This document shows, piece after piece, positions 1-7,800 of a stretch of 38,521 nucleotides of DNA. This stretch comes from an uncultured Lachnospiraceae bacterium (lineage in GTDB: Bacteria > Bacillota > Clostridia > Lachnospirales > Lachnospiraceae). The DNA lies in NCBI GenBank assembly GCA_910583965.1, contig CAJUAE010000025.1, positions 1-38,521 on the forward strand, read 5' to 3'. The position numbers and the translations under genes were made by a program. A model generated the notes under the pieces. It was not told where the DNA came from. It did not search any database and worked only from the letters and a program-made list of their open reading frames with translations. Positions within the stretch are counted from its first letter, which is position 1. Each line of letters opens with the position of its first letter.

Positions 1-59
1 TGTCTAATACCGATTGCACGAAAACACGTTTTGACAGCACAACTGGACAGAAAAATCTT

Positions 60-1181
60 TTAGCGTTCCTTTTTATGTTCCTTTTCGGGCTGCCTTGCCT
101 GCCTTAAAATAGTATCTACGTCCTGCTTGATCGTGTCGTACTGCTTTACTTTCTTTTTCAGCTTCCCGTACTCTTGATACAGCTTGTCTTTCTTCTCCGT
201 AAGCTCCTTGTACTCCGTATGCAGCTTTTTGAAGTCGGGCAGCTTCCCGCCGTTCCTTGCCGCCTGCAACTGCTCATACTCTGAAATGTCATGCTCCGTT
301 AGGAAATTCAAAGTCTTTGCCGCCTGCTTCAAGTTGTGTATCTTCGCCCACTGTTCATAGCCTTTGCTCTCCGCTGCCTTGATACTGTTCTGAATGTCTA
401 TCAGCATGGAGATACCCGCTTTTTCCTGCCTTAACGCTTTCGGCTTCGCCCGGTACGTCCCGGCAATCCTCTCCGTTATGGCTTCCACGGTGTAGGCTTC
501 CCCAAGCGTCTTAGAACGGGTAAAGCGTTCCTGCCCCGGCGCACGGAACGAAACGAACTTGCCCCGATTTATCTCATAGCCCGCCGCTTCCATGAGCCGC
601 AGGAAATCATCAAAATCTTTCGCTTTGGGGATTGTATCGTCAATCAACGCTTTCAGCTTTGCTTTCCAACTTGTCCCCCTGCGTTCAGCGTCCCATTCCG
701 CATATTTCTTTCCCTTGTCCTGCCCCGGCGTGACGACTGACAATCCGTGTTCCTTACACAGCCTGTCACTCTCATTCCGTATCTGGTAATAGCTTTTCTT
801 GTTGGAAACGTACTTGCGGTGTGTCGTGAAATCCACCGCACAAAATATGATGTGGTTATGGATATGCCCCTTGTCTATGTGGGTAGTCAACACATATTCA
901 TATCTGCCGCCGAGAACCTTGTCCGCAAGCTCCTTTCCTATGCGGTGGGCTTCCTCATAGCTGACCTCTCCGGGCGCAAAGGACTGTATCAAATGGTGTC
1001 CGAGGTTGTCCCCCTTGTCCCGTGCCTTTGACAGCGTAAAGCCAAACTCAATATCTGCCGTCTGATACGAGCAGCCGTAGGAGGAAATCAAAATCTGATT
1101 GTCCGTCTTGTCGGGATTGCAGATATAATCTATCGCCTTATTCAGCGTAGTTTTGACAGGGTGTATCTTTGTAACTGCCAT
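60..1181 (-). CDS. MobA/VirD2-type relaxase of a mobilizable or conjugative element
   Basis: This is a DNA relaxase, which nicks one strand at an origin of transfer and pilots it to a recipient. The N-terminal half carries the family signature: a His-rich metal site (THIDKGHIHNHIIF, about residues 100-113), a C-terminal half rich in Lys and Glu that looks coiled, and an early AVTKIHPVK start typical of relaxases from Tn1549-like elements. At 373 residues it may be complete or slightly short for the family. The ATG at 1179-1181 follows GGAAAAGAT and lies inside the end of the upstream mobC-like frame, the usual overlapping arrangement. Its base composition is clearly richer in G and C than most genes to the right, in keeping with transfer. 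No coupling protein, integrase or type IV secretion gene is visible, so this is either the edge of an element running off the left of the window or a remnant. Confidence 0.9.
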   Translation of the reverse strand: MAVTKIHPVKTTLNKAIDYICNPDKTDNQILISSYGCSYQTADIEFGFTLSKARDKGDNLGHHLIQSFAPGEVSYEEAHRIGKELADKVLGGRYEYVLTTHIDKGHIHNHIIFCAVDFTTHRKYVSNKKSYYQIRNESDRLCKEHGLSVVTPGQDKGKKYAEWDAERRGTSWKAKLKALIDDTIPKAKDFDDFLRLMEAAGYEINRGKFVSFRAPGQERFTRSKTLGEAYTVEAITERIAGTYRAKPKALRQEKAGISMLIDIQNSIKAAESKGYEQWAKIHNLKQAAKTLNFLTEHDISEYEQLQAARNGGKLPDFKKLHTEYKELTEKKDKLYQEYGKLKKKVKQYDTIKQDVDTILRQARQPEKEHKKER

Positions 1182-1381
1182 ATCTTTTCCAATGCCCCCT
1201 TTATTTCCTCTAAGTCCTCTTTGTAGGCGTTCCCGGTGGAATTGACCCGCTTCGCTATCTGGTTGACGTTTACGCCGACTTTCTGTATCTCCGCCGTCTG
1301 CTCCTTGACAGCCGTATAGTCCAACTGGATAATATAGCCGTCCTTGCTATTCTTCCCCCTATAACTTACTACGGGAAAAAA
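1142..1381 (-). pseudogene. MobC-like relaxosome protein, C-terminal remnant
   Basis: The frame ends in IQKVGVNVNQIAKRVNSTGN, the hallmark of the C-terminal half of MobC-type accessory proteins that help the relaxase bind its nick site. It overlaps the start of the relaxase by 40 bases, as in intact elements. The N-terminal DNA-binding half (normally a ribbon-helix-helix of about 50 residues) is missing. Going upstream the frame runs only to a stop at 1382-1384, and the residues there (PVVSYRGKNSKDG) do not look like MobC. No ATG lies in the open frame, only a TTG at 1322-1324. I infer a deletion that removed the gene's start when this region was rearranged. Confidence 0.75.
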
Positions 1382-1424
1382 TCAAAAAATGGCAACCTTT
1401 TAGAAAAGTTTTTGAAAATAATAC

Positions 1425-1456
1425 AAACAGGGCTGTCATTCACGACAGCCCTGTTT
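1425..1456. terminator. Perfect 13-bp stem-loop between the MobC remnant and the acetyltransferase remnant
   Basis: AAACAGGGCTGTC (1425-1437) pairs perfectly with GACAGCCCTGTTT (1444-1456) around the 6-base loop ATTCAC. The flanks are A/T rich but lack a long T run on either strand. It sits just downstream of the acetyltransferase stop on the minus strand, so a terminator for that gene is the simplest reading. Confidence 0.6.
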
Positions 1457-1470
1457 CAAACAAAACTTAT

Positions 1471-1888
1471 TTATCTCTTAATCCCCGTCAAATCATCATC
1501 TGTGATCTGCCGGATTACCTTGCAGGGTTGCCCGCCGCTAACGAATGTGCTGAAATATCACTAGTACACCGTTTTTTTAATCTTCGTATACAAATAGCGA
1601 GTGCTTGGTATATGAGGAATTAAAAAACGGTGTACTAGTGACAACGCCTCCGGCACCGATAACGCAGCCATCTCCAATCATAACCCCGCCACAGATAGTT
1701 ACATCCGAAGCAATCCAGCAGTCATTACCAATCACAATCGGTTTCGCATACTCCAAATACAGAGTTCGCTCTTGTGGGCAAAATGGGTGCATAGGCGTTG
1801 CCATGGTGCAGTTTGTGCCAAAAAGTACATGGTCCCCAACTGTAATTGAGCAACAATCCAACGCCACAAAATTAAAATTTGTCCCACA
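1471..1888 (-). pseudogene. Maltose/galactoside O-acetyltransferase (left-handed beta-helix), broken
   Basis: The frames encode the C-terminal two thirds of a Maa/LacA-type sugar O-acetyltransferase with hexapeptide repeats: SITVGDHVLFGTNCTMAT, then PIVIGNDCWIASDVTICGGV and IGDGCVIGAGGVVT. Three lesions are visible. The N-terminal substrate-binding part is absent, with a stop at 1889-1891. A short element sits inside the GVVTS codons (1562-1637). Removing that element and one TA restores the frame GVVTSDISAHSLAAGNP. A one-base deletion follows: the gene reads AACCCTGCAAG where AACCCTTGCAAG would continue the family ending NPCKVIR. After that the frame continues QITDDDLTGIKR to a stop at 1471. 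The gene must be non-functional. It lies next to a second broken gene, so this is a decayed patch. Confidence 0.85.
1562..1637. mobile_element. MITE-like 72-bp insertion flanked by TA, disrupting the acetyltransferase
   Basis: The element runs from 1564 to 1635 and is bounded by TA on both sides (1562-1563 and 1636-1637). Its ends are inverted repeats: GTACACCGTTTTTTTAAT on the left and, read on the other strand, GTACACCGTTTTTTAATT on the right; they differ by one base in the T run. Deleting the element plus one TA rejoins the acetyltransferase frame exactly, leaving the palindromic target TCACTAGTGA. TA duplication is typical of the IS630/Tc1-mariner group, so a non-autonomous relative mobilised in trans is likely. 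It has no coding capacity. Confidence 0.8.
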
Positions 1889-1906
1889 CTATTTCAATTC
1901 TTTTCA

Positions 1907-2573
1907 TCAGTTAGAATACTGCTCCAACGCTGAAAATGTCACAGAATTGTTCTCAGCAAACAGCTTAATCGGCTTTCCGCTCACACCGTACAGCCTGACT
2001 GTCAGTGCCGCCATATCGTCAATATAAAACACCCCCACAGATCCTTCCTGTATATACGAAAAAGAGTACTCTTTTCCAGACTCAAGATGAACTTCCGTCT
2101 CCGCAATCGGTGTGCCTCCCTTATTAAAAGAAAGCTGAAGTAGATTATCATCTGGGCAGATTGAAATTAGTTTGTATTTATCGGTCTCGCCATTATAGTC
2201 AAAGCAAAGCCCAAAAGAGCCGCTTCCCGAATATGTAAAGTTTCCTTTGAGCAGAAACCTTTCGTAACAAGTGCACACATCGATATACTGATATGTAGAA
2301 TCTGCTTCAATTAATGCCTGCGCGTTATCAACCATCAGTCTGCGTTTGTTCTGAAACTGCTGCATAACCGTGTCTGCCGGAGCCAGCGCCAGGTCCCCGT
2401 TTTCTTTCTGGATGATCTTTTGTACGACCAGATTCCCCGCCCATGCCGAAACACTCCGTGTGGAGGTAGGGGATTCTGACCTTCTTGCCCAGCCTGCCAT
2501 ATACGCGTTTTCGCCATCCTCCACATGCTTTGCCGCGTAAAACAGCTTTCCATCCAGGCGCTTTGCCTCGGAA
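1907..2573 (-). pseudogene. Second copy of the GH32-like gene 3' end (205+ codons, no 5' part)
   Basis: This encodes the same C-terminal beta-sandwich residues as the intact lipoprotein gene at 4527-6020, from about EAKRLDGK to the terminal EQYSN. Similarity stops abruptly at 2573, after the bases CTCGGAA. There is no signal peptide, no N-terminal catalytic propeller and no ribosome site, so it should not make a working enzyme. Against 4527-5193 it is identical by eye over about 570 bases. It differs at eight positions within the last 45 bases of the gene and at two positions near 2522-2528, all of them silent. That mosaic pattern suggests two once-diverged paralogs, partly homogenised, rather than a simple fresh duplication. 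Confidence 0.85.
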
Positions 2574-2643
2574 ACTGATATAAATCATAATTAGTATACC
2601 AGATTTGAACTGATATAAATCATAATTAGTATACCAGATTTGT
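2574..2643. repeat. 35-bp tandem direct repeat, two copies
   Basis: The unit starts ACTGATATAAATCATAATTA and ends GTATACCAGATTTGA. Copy one is 2574-2608 and copy two 2609-2643, differing only in the last base. The 10-mer GTATACCAGA occurs a third time at 2683-2692. The array begins exactly where homology to the GH32 gene ends, so it marks a rearrangement junction. It could be a recombinase core site or a leftover element end. Confidence 0.85.
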
Positions 2644-2709
2644 ATTGTTATGTCCAAAAACTTTTTAAAGCAAAGTCAATACGTATACCAGAAATCAAAC
2701 ACAACACCC

Positions 2710-2820
2710 TCAAAAAACCCCATGCCATAAGCAGCACAGGGTTTTGGCGTCCTCAATCAATTCATGAACATCCTGTTCCTTCACATTTTGTGAAAAGTTC
2801 TGGGGCTCACCTGATTTGAC
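2710..2820 (-). pseudogene. Short open tail of an unidentified ORF
   Basis: After the exporter's stop, another minus-strand frame is open from 2820 down to a stop at 2710. It reads SGEPQNFSQNVKEQDVHELI and then DAKTLCCLWHGVF. The composition is protein-like, but there is no start codon with a ribosome site, and I do not recognise the family. It is most easily read as the 3' end of a gene whose 5' part was lost when the exporter segment arrived; chance is not excluded. Confidence 0.3.
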
Positions 2821-4436
2821 TCATCGTACCATTTTCAATTCTAAACACTTTATTAAATTGACCCAAAGCATTAAGCCTGTGTGTGACAAAAATCATTATT
2901 TTATCATCTGATATGCTTTTGAGATTCTCTATCAACTGTTTCTGTGTCAGGTCATATAAACCGGAAGTAATTTCATCAAACAGGTACACTTCCTTGCTGT
3001 AAATCATTGCCTGTGCAACAGCCAGGCGCTGCAGCTGGCCGCCTGACAAATTGATACCGCTTTCCGAAATATAAGTGTCCAGACCGTCTTCCAGGCCACT
3101 GACAAATTGCGATAAACCGGCAAGTCTTAGCGCATGACAAATGGCTTCCTTTGATGCGCCTGTGTTTAAAAAATCGACAATATCGTATAACCTGCCATCC
3201 ATTATTGCAATGTTTTGCGAAACATATGACATCATATAGGATCGGCTTTCTGGAGAAAGGGTTGTGATATCTTCGCCGTTGTATAGAATTTTTCCGGTTT
3301 TTGGGTGGTACAATCCGCTTATAAGCTTCATCAGTGTTGACTTTCCGCAGCCAGACCCGCCGACAATGGCAACAAAATCACCTTTTTCCAGATTCATATT
3401 CAGACTGCAGATTTCAAATTCTCCCGGATGATATTGAAAACCTACATCGCTTACCGTAAGTGAAGATACTCTGTCTTTAGGAACCATACACGGAGATTCA
3501 CTATTGATATCACCTGTGTTTTCAAAAGTTGATTCTATCGTGTCAATTTTTGCCTTTGATGCCTTATATTTTATATGATTATCCCAAATCGTTGAGAATG
3601 CGTTGTCTATCCAGCCCATATAATTAATGAATAAATAGATCTGCCCCACCGAAATGGTATTATTTTTTAACATAAAGGCAGCGGCCGCAAATATGATCAC
3701 TTCAATCAATTTGTAAATCTGTGAATTTAAATTATCAATGGAAACAACTTCCTTTGTGTGCTGCTCCTGCCTTCGTGACAGGCGCAGTTGATGGGCGTCT
3801 ATATTATTCACAATAATATCTGCACAATGATTCGTTTTGATATAAGCTATGTTTTTCAAGGCATTACAGACCTTCGATTCGCCCTCGGATACGATCTCTG
3901 TGACCTCTTTCGAAAATTTGTAACTGATTTTACCGATATGAAATTCAAGAACGGAATTTACCAGAAGACAAACTACAAAGACTGCCGTCATGATCCTGTT
4001 TATTGTCAGCAAATAAATGAAAATAAACGCGCAGGTGAACAGTTCAATGATTGTATTGGAAATAAAAGAAACCGCTAATTCTCCATAAACCTCATTGAAA
4101 TCGTATCTGGTTTTCCTATCACCAAAATCCATTTTCTCAAGCGTTTCATAATTAAGACGCAGCAGCTTTTCCAAATACTCTTTCTTTGCTTTCCGGACGA
4201 TCCTGTTTCTGACTTTTGTATCTAAAATCGCACAAAAAATGTTTAAAAAGCCCCCGCATATGGAGGAGAACAATAGTATCAGGACAATTTTTAACAAGTA
4301 TTCAATATCCGAACCACCCGCATTATCAAAAAATCTTGATACCAGAAGGGGATTTATCAACCGAATAGCGGTCAGAAGCAAAGAAAAAGTCAAATAAACA
4401 GCAATCCATTTCTTTTCTTTTTTAATAATGTTCATT
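2807..4436 (-). CDS. ABC exporter, fused membrane and ATPase domains
   Basis: A 543-residue half-transporter of the MsbA/peptide-exporter type, expected to work as a homodimer in the cytoplasmic membrane. Residues 1-300 hold about six hydrophobic segments. The ATPase half has Walker A (GGSGCGKST), a Q-loop (MSYVSQN), the signature LSGGQLQRLAVAQA, Walker B with the catalytic Glu (VYLFDEI) and the switch His (VTHR), so it should be active. The open frame extends upstream to a GTG inside a hairpin, but I take the ATG at 4434-4436 because AAAGGGGAAAGAA lies directly in front of it. No peptidase domain is fused, and no precursor peptide or modifying enzyme is near, so the cargo is unknown. The gene is alone on a segment flanked by two copies of the GH32 3' end, and it interrupts what was probably an older gene order. 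Confidence 0.88.
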
Positions 4437-4469
4437 TCTTTCCCCTTTCCCATGCACAATAAATAATTA

Positions 4470-4506
4470 TAGTACACCACCCAATTTCTAACCGGATGGT
4501 GTACTA
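4470..4506. repeat. 33-bp TA-flanked hairpin with the same ends as the MITE
   Basis: Between TA at 4470-4471 and TA at 4505-4506 lies a 33-base segment that starts GTACACCACCC and ends GGATGGTGTAC. The outer 11 bases including flanks (ATAGTACACCA) pair perfectly with TGGTGTACTAT. The TA plus GTACACC ends match those of the element at 1562-1637. It separates the exporter from the GH32 gene and could also act as a weak terminator for the latter. Confidence 0.6.
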
Positions 4507-4526
4507 TTCAAAACAACTTCTTCAAA

Positions 4527-5193
4527 TCAATTTGAATACTGCTCCAATGCGGAAAACGTCACGCTATTGTTCTCAGCAAACAGCTTAATCGGCTTTCCGC
4601 TCACACCGTACAGCCTGACTGTCAGTGCCGCCATATCGTCAATATAAAACACCCCCACAGATCCTTCCTGTATATACGAAAAAGAGTACTCTTTTCCAGA
4701 CTCAAGATGAACTTCCGTCTCCGCAATCGGTGTGCCTCCCTTATTAAAAGAAAGCTGAAGTAGATTATCATCTGGGCAGATTGAAATTAGTTTGTATTTA
4801 TCGGTCTCGCCATTATAGTCAAAGCAAAGCCCAAAAGAGCCGCTTCCCGAATATGTAAAGTTTCCTTTGAGCAGAAACCTTTCGTAACAAGTGCACACAT
4901 CGATATACTGATATGTAGAATCTGCTTCAATTAATGCCTGCGCGTTATCAACCATCAGTCTGCGTTTGTTCTGAAACTGCTGCATAACCGTGTCTGCCGG
5001 AGCCAGCGCCAGGTCCCCGTTTTCTTTCTGGATGATCTTTTGTACGACCAGATTCCCCGCCCATGCCGAAACACTCCGTGTGGAGGTAGGGGATTCTGAC
5101 CTTCTTGCCCAGCCTGCCATATACGCGTTTTCGCCATCCTCTACATGTTTTGCCGCGTAAAACAGCTTTCCATCCAGGCGCTTTGCCTCGGAA
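4527..5193. repeat. Right arm of a 667-bp direct duplication
   Basis: The 3' part of the intact GH32-like gene matches 1907-2573 at a constant offset of 2620 bases. About 570 central bases show no difference by eye; ten silent differences cluster at the two ends. The arms are in the same orientation and enclose 2574-4526, which carries the ABC exporter, so homologous recombination could delete that segment. Confidence 0.9.
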
Positions 5194-6020
5194 TAAGGTC
5201 CAAATCGTTCATCGGCGGAGGCGTACCAGAGCGTATCATCCTGCGCAGAGTACGTCAGATACCACTTATCACCTACTTTGAACGTATCGCTGCACTCCAG
5301 ATTCCAGAAATCCCCGACAGTATTGGTGAAAATAATGCCATCATACTGCATTTCCTGTAGGTCCGCGCTGACCGTATACTTCAGGATCCTTGCCACATTG
5401 TCCTTCGACGCTGTTATTGTCAGGGATATCGTGTCTGTATCTGGTTCATAATAGGCCTGCGGGTCCCTGAAATCATTTTTTTGCCCAAGGGTGTCAGGGG
5501 GCGTGATCTCCCAGTCTGCAATCTTGTGAAACGCTGTCAGATTATCACTCTCGGCAACCATTATTTTTTCCTTGTATTCCACATCGTCAGAGTCCGCATG
5601 ACCCGTATAGAAGAAATAATACTTGCCGCCTGCCTTCACGACAGACCCCGTGCCAATCCAAGCATCCTGCCCGGTATCAGAAGCTTTGAGTACCACCTCA
5701 TCCTGTTCCGTGTAAGTCACAAAATCCTTTGTTGTCGTAAGATATATGGAATGGTGGTAGGAATCACCACCGTCCTTCAGATAGTAAAAATAATACATTC
5801 CATCCTCGTAATATGGCATGATATCCCCAACATATGGCTGAATTGAACCATCCTTGGCAGGCAGGAAAAATGTGTGGTACTCATACGCCTCCTCCTGACT
5901 CCCCGGTGTTGTCAATTCGGAAAAATCTTTATCCTTCGCGCTGGACTGTCCGCAGCTGCAGAGCAGAAAACTGACCAACATACAGAAGATACCAGTAAAT
6001 AGCTTAAGCTTATTTTTCAT
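4527..6020 (-). CDS. GH32-like glycosidase, surface lipoprotein
   Basis: A 497-residue clan GH-J enzyme predicted to act on fructose-containing oligosaccharides outside the cell. It begins with a lipoprotein signal (Lys-rich start, hydrophobic stretch, lipobox LCSC with Cys at about residue 23). The five-bladed propeller follows, with PYVGDIMPYY near residue 63 in the place of the usual nucleophile motif, NDFRDPQ near residue 183 as the RDP stabiliser motif, and WNLECSD near residue 240 as the acid/base motif. The C-terminal beta-sandwich runs from about residue 340. The nucleophile block departs from the classic WMNDPNG, so exact specificity is uncertain and related GH families are possible. 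The ATG follows GGAGGCGTTAAACA. It is the last gene of the sugar-uptake operon, 164 bases after the intracellular GH32 gene, and fits a scheme in which polymer is cut at the surface before import. Confidence 0.8.
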   Translation of the reverse strand: MKNKLKLFTGIFCMLVSFLLCSCGQSSAKDKDFSELTTPGSQEEAYEYHTFFLPAKDGSIQPYVGDIMPYYEDGMYYFYYLKDGGDSYHHSIYLTTTKDFVTYTEQDEVVLKASDTGQDAWIGTGSVVKAGGKYYFFYTGHADSDDVEYKEKIMVAESDNLTAFHKIADWEITPPDTLGQKNDFRDPQAYYEPDTDTISLTITASKDNVARILKYTVSADLQEMQYDGIIFTNTVGDFWNLECSDTFKVGDKWYLTYSAQDDTLWYASADERFGPYSEAKRLDGKLFYAAKHVEDGENAYMAGWARRSESPTSTRSVSAWAGNLVVQKIIQKENGDLALAPADTVMQQFQNKRRLMVDNAQALIEADSTYQYIDVCTCYERFLLKGNFTYSGSGSFGLCFDYNGETDKYKLISICPDDNLLQLSFNKGGTPIAETEVHLESGKEYSFSYIQEGSVGVFYIDDMAALTVRLYGVSGKPIKLFAENNSVTFSALEQYSN

Positions 6021-6184
6021 TGTTTAACGCCTCCACAATTTAAAATCAATCAATAGTTCCCCTATCGCCATCACGTCAAACTGTTTTTCCTTATTTTCAC
6101 TTCCCATTCGCACCCTCTCATCTGATGTTTACAATCCGTTATACCGCGCCAACCACAGCTGCAAAGCGATATATTTCTATATCA

Positions 6185-7684
6185 TTAATCAGCCAGCTCA
6201 TATTTGGTAATGTCCATCCGCACAGCGCCGTCTGCCATAAAAGAAATACCATCCGCCTTCTGTTCTGTATAGATTGTTGCTGTCATTGCCTGTTCCCCAT
6301 CATTGACAAAAATTTCTACACTGAAACGATCTAAGATTACCCGTAACTTCAACACACTATTCTCACTGTTGACAAGACTCCTACGCTGGTGTATAATTGC
6401 CCTCCTCGAACCAGAGAACTTTCTGTCGATCTTCAATATCGAATTTCTAGTATGAAAGCTCAGCGACGTGTGGCATTTATCATCCTCCGCAAAATTCAGG
6501 ACAAACTCATGGTAAATATCCTGTCCCTCCTCTGGTCTAATGGTCAACTCCATATCAACTTTCCGCCCGCTAATTTCCTTCAGCACAATTCTGTCACTGA
6601 TTTTGTTTCCTAACAGCACATCATGGTATTCCACCCGATTGCGCCGTAGCTGATTCAGTTCCTGTATTGGCGTCTGGTACAGCCTGCCATTTTTAACATG
6701 CAGTTCCCTTGGAATGCTCATCTGTCCAAACCACAATGTATTTTGAGCCTTGATGCTGCAGGTATCCCAGTTCTGCATCCACCCGATCATAACGCGTCGT
6801 CCGTCCGGTGTCAGTACTGTCTGCGGCGCATAGAAGTCAATACCGTAATCAATCGATTGGTTATACTGTTCCGTAAAGGTACTTGTCGCCTCGTCAAAAT
6901 CACCGATCAGACACAAGGTTCCGTTTCCATTGTGGTATTCAAATCCAACTGGAAGCATATCCTGTGGGCTGGTGAGCAAAACCGCTTTACCATCCAAAAT
7001 AAAGAAATCTGGACATTCCCACATCAGACCAAAACGGTTATTGTTTGCCGCAAGCACCTTCTCGTACTTCCATGAGAATCCGTCAGAACTGGAAAACAGC
7101 AAAATCTGTCCTCCTCCATCTTCCGTTCTGCCTCCAATTACACAGCAATAAGTTCCATCCTCTTTTTGCCACATTTTCGGATCCCGAAAATCATGTCTGC
7201 TGAATCCATCTGGCAAATCCTGTGCATTTATTACTGGATTATTCTCACACTTCTCGTAATCCACACCATCGCCCACTGCAATGCACTGATTCTGGCTGTC
7301 AACAATGGCGCCGTTGTTATGCCGCTCTCGCACGACACCGGTGTACATCAGTAGCTGCCTGCCATCTGGCAGTGTCACTGCGCTTCCCGAAAAGCATCCG
7401 TCCCTGTCATACGACTCGTCTGGCGCAAGCGCTGCGGGCAAATATTCCCAGTGCAGCAGGTCCTCACTCACAGCGTGACCCCAGTGCATGGAATCCCAAT
7501 GTGAATCGTAGGGGTTATATTGATAAAACATATGGTACTTTCCATTATAATAAGAGAATCCATTCGGATCGTTTAACCACCCTGTACGAACAGATAGGTG
7601 GAATGCCGGTCTGTGGTCCGCCGATATCATTTTTTCTGAAGCTTCTTCATATTTGCGCGCCTCGCGCAGTGTCTGGCTGTTCAT
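6185..7684 (-). CDS. Cytoplasmic GH32 beta-fructofuranosidase (sucrose/fructo-oligosaccharide hydrolase)
   Basis: A 499-residue GH32 enzyme that hydrolyses terminal fructose from sucrose, sucrose phosphate or imported fructo-oligosaccharides. All three catalytic motifs are canonical: WLNDPNGF near residue 36 (nucleophile Asp), HDFRDPKMW near residue 165 and MWECPDFF near residue 225 (acid/base Glu). A C-terminal beta-sandwich follows. There is no signal peptide, so it acts in the cytoplasm. The open frame can begin at a TTG (7690), but the ATG at 7682-7684 is preceded by AAAGGTGATTGGTT and is preferred. It lies 116 bases after the binding-protein gene in the same direction. With an ABC importer rather than a PTS next to it, unphosphorylated oligosaccharides are the likely substrate, so I give no sacA/scrB symbol. 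Confidence 0.92.
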   Translation of the reverse strand: MNSQTLREARKYEEASEKMISADHRPAFHLSVRTGWLNDPNGFSYYNGKYHMFYQYNPYDSHWDSMHWGHAVSEDLLHWEYLPAALAPDESYDRDGCFSGSAVTLPDGRQLLMYTGVVRERHNNGAIVDSQNQCIAVGDGVDYEKCENNPVINAQDLPDGFSRHDFRDPKMWQKEDGTYCCVIGGRTEDGGGQILLFSSSDGFSWKYEKVLAANNNRFGLMWECPDFFILDGKAVLLTSPQDMLPVGFEYHNGNGTLCLIGDFDEATSTFTEQYNQSIDYGIDFYAPQTVLTPDGRRVMIGWMQNWDTCSIKAQNTLWFGQMSIPRELHVKNGRLYQTPIQELNQLRRNRVEYHDVLLGNKISDRIVLKEISGRKVDMELTIRPEEGQDIYHEFVLNFAEDDKCHTSLSFHTRNSILKIDRKFSGSRRAIIHQRRSLVNSENSVLKLRVILDRFSVEIFVNDGEQAMTATIYTEQKADGISFMADGAVRMDITKYELAD

Positions 7685-7800
7685 AACCAATCACCTTTTA
7701 CCCTTTCCTTACAACTTATATTGCTTTTACTAAATTATTTTTACTGAAAAGAGCCGGCAGTACAGCCAACTCTTTTCAAACTTATAAATACTATTTAATT

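Noticed and set aside
747..1031. Plus-strand open frame inside the relaxase gene
   Set aside because: It opposes a gene with clear family motifs and shows no recognisable protein sequence.
2574..2643. Possible CRISPR array
   Set aside because: The two 35-base units are directly adjacent, with no spacers, and no cas gene is near.
2328..2657. Alternate minus-strand frames overlapping the GH32 fragment
   Set aside because: The same out-of-frame peptides appear opposite the intact GH32 copy (4955-5137), so they are shadows of the real frame.
4437..4480. Upstream GTG start for the ABC exporter (extra 15 residues)
   Set aside because: The GTG lies inside a palindromic insertion-like hairpin and lacks a ribosome site; the ATG at 4436 has one.
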